DNA of 33,207 nt from an uncultured Bacteroidales bacterium (lineage in GTDB: Bacteria; Bacteroidota; Bacteroidia; Bacteroidales; UBA4417): contig CAIXAQ010000759.1 in NCBI GenBank assembly GCA_903917425.1, positions 1-33,207 of the forward strand, in the 5' to 3' direction. A program made the position numbers and the translations under genes. The notes under the pieces are model-generated. The model had not been told where the DNA came from, did no database searches, and saw nothing but the letters and a program-made list of their open reading frames with translations. Shown piece by piece: positions 32,686 to 33,207 of the stretch (positions are counted from its first letter, which is position 1; every line of letters begins with the position of its first letter).

Positions 32686-33207
32686 ATGAGAATCGACCGA
32701 ATTGAACTCCGTCACACCAAAATGATACTGGTAACTCCGTTTGTAACCTCGATGGGGACAGAATATGATGAACAGCACATTATGGTGCGTGTTGATGCCG
32801 AAGGCGTCACAGGCTGGGGCGAGTGCGTTGCCGAAGAAACTCCTTTTTATTCGTACGAAACAGTGCCGACTGCCTGGCATATTCTGAATGATTTCCTGAT
32901 TCCGTCAATCATTGGAAGAGATATTGCCAGTGTGGAGGAAGCCATTGCAAGTTATGCCAAGGTTCGCGGACATATGATGGCCAAAGCCGGGTTGGAAGCT
33001 GCATTGTATGATGCTTTCGCAAAGTCAAGAGGAATCTCTTTGTCAAAAATGCTTGGAGGAACACAGAAAAAAATTAACGTGGGTGTAAGTCTTGGTATCA
33101 GCGACACGGTTCCTGATTTGCTTCATGTTATGGAAAAATACATGAAAGAAGGCTATCAGCGTATTAAAATAAAAATTGCCCCGGGCCGCGACCTGCAATT
33201 TATTGAA
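32686..33207 (+). CDS. Enolase-superfamily protein, N-succinylamino acid racemase/o-succinylbenzoate synthase type (cut by window edge)
   Basis: The first 174 residues are present. The N-terminal capping domain (MRIDRIELRHTKMILVTPF, GWGECVAEETPFYSYET) and the start of the barrel are visible. They include GHMMAKAGLEAALYDAFAK, VGVSLGI and the catalytic KxK motif in RIKIKI (Lys161, Lys163). The pattern follows the NSAR/OSBS subgroup (compare Amycolatopsis NSAR: SVGI, KLKIEPG). The metal-binding Asp/Glu residues lie beyond the edge. Possible roles are o-succinylbenzoate synthesis for menaquinone or racemisation of N-succinyl amino acids. No men genes are in view, and the neighbour is an exported peptidase, which leans slightly to amino-acid use. 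Dipeptide epimerase is a less likely alternative. Confidence 0.85.
   Translation, partial: MRIDRIELRHTKMILVTPFVTSMGTEYDEQHIMVRVDAEGVTGWGECVAEETPFYSYETVPTAWHILNDFLIPSIIGRDIASVEEAIASYAKVRGHMMAKAGLEAALYDAFAKSRGISLSKMLGGTQKKINVGVSLGISDTVPDLLHVMEKYMKEGYQRIKIKIAPGRDLQFIE

Overview
The window looks like chromosomal DNA of a Bacteroidota (Bacteroidales-like) bacterium. It encodes a SusC/SusD outer-membrane uptake pair, a bacterial serine palmitoyltransferase, a LruC-domain lipoprotein, a small protein with a PID-CTERM-like tail and a Bro-N protein. Several genes are preceded by the Bacteroidota -7 promoter motif TAnnTTTG, and Shine-Dalgarno sequences are generally absent. No rRNA, tRNA, CRISPR array, integrase or transposase is visible. 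The genes look intact; only the two edge genes are cut by the window.

Left part (1-12.3 kb): the N-terminal part of a SNF2 ATPase runs off the left edge. A susC-susD operon on the minus strand follows, closed by a terminator. Divergent from it is a plus-strand row: YfcC-type permease, secreted cyanophycinase-family peptidase, and isoaspartyl dipeptidase. An exported M28 metallopeptidase converges on that row. Together these suggest uptake and breakdown of beta-aspartyl peptides, with cyanophycin (multi-L-arginyl-poly-L-aspartate) the obvious candidate. The sequence of steps would be: capture at the outer membrane, cleavage to beta-Asp-Arg outside the cytoplasm, import, then cytosolic hydrolysis to Asp and Arg. 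The enzymes are recognised from motifs; the pathway is inference.

Middle part (12.6-24.1 kb): a tiny secreted proline/glycine-rich protein, an orphan SAM methyltransferase, and a three-gene sphingolipid-type operon (serine palmitoyltransferase, short-chain reductase, UbiA-like membrane protein). Next come a ferritin-like/VIT1 metal transporter, an LD-carboxypeptidase with an unusual C-terminal membrane helix, a YraN-family protein, a DEAD-box RNA helicase starting at TTG, a Bro-N protein and a fructosamine-kinase-family protein.

Right part (24.1-33.2 kb): a 660-bp gap carries a three-unit 19-bp repeat made of palindromes and minus-strand promoter motifs, with a possible 35-codon ORF just downstream. 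Then come a 1061-residue lipoprotein with four Ig-like putative domains and a LruC domain, a second, complete SNF2 ATPase, an exported M14 carboxypeptidase-like protein, and the start of an enolase-superfamily gene (N-succinylamino acid racemase/o-succinylbenzoate synthase type) cut by the right edge.

Short repeats of several unrelated kinds (REPIN-like inverted pairs, telomere-like C/A tracts, 15-19 bp direct repeats) sit in many of the gaps, notably within the permease-cyanophycinase-iadA row.
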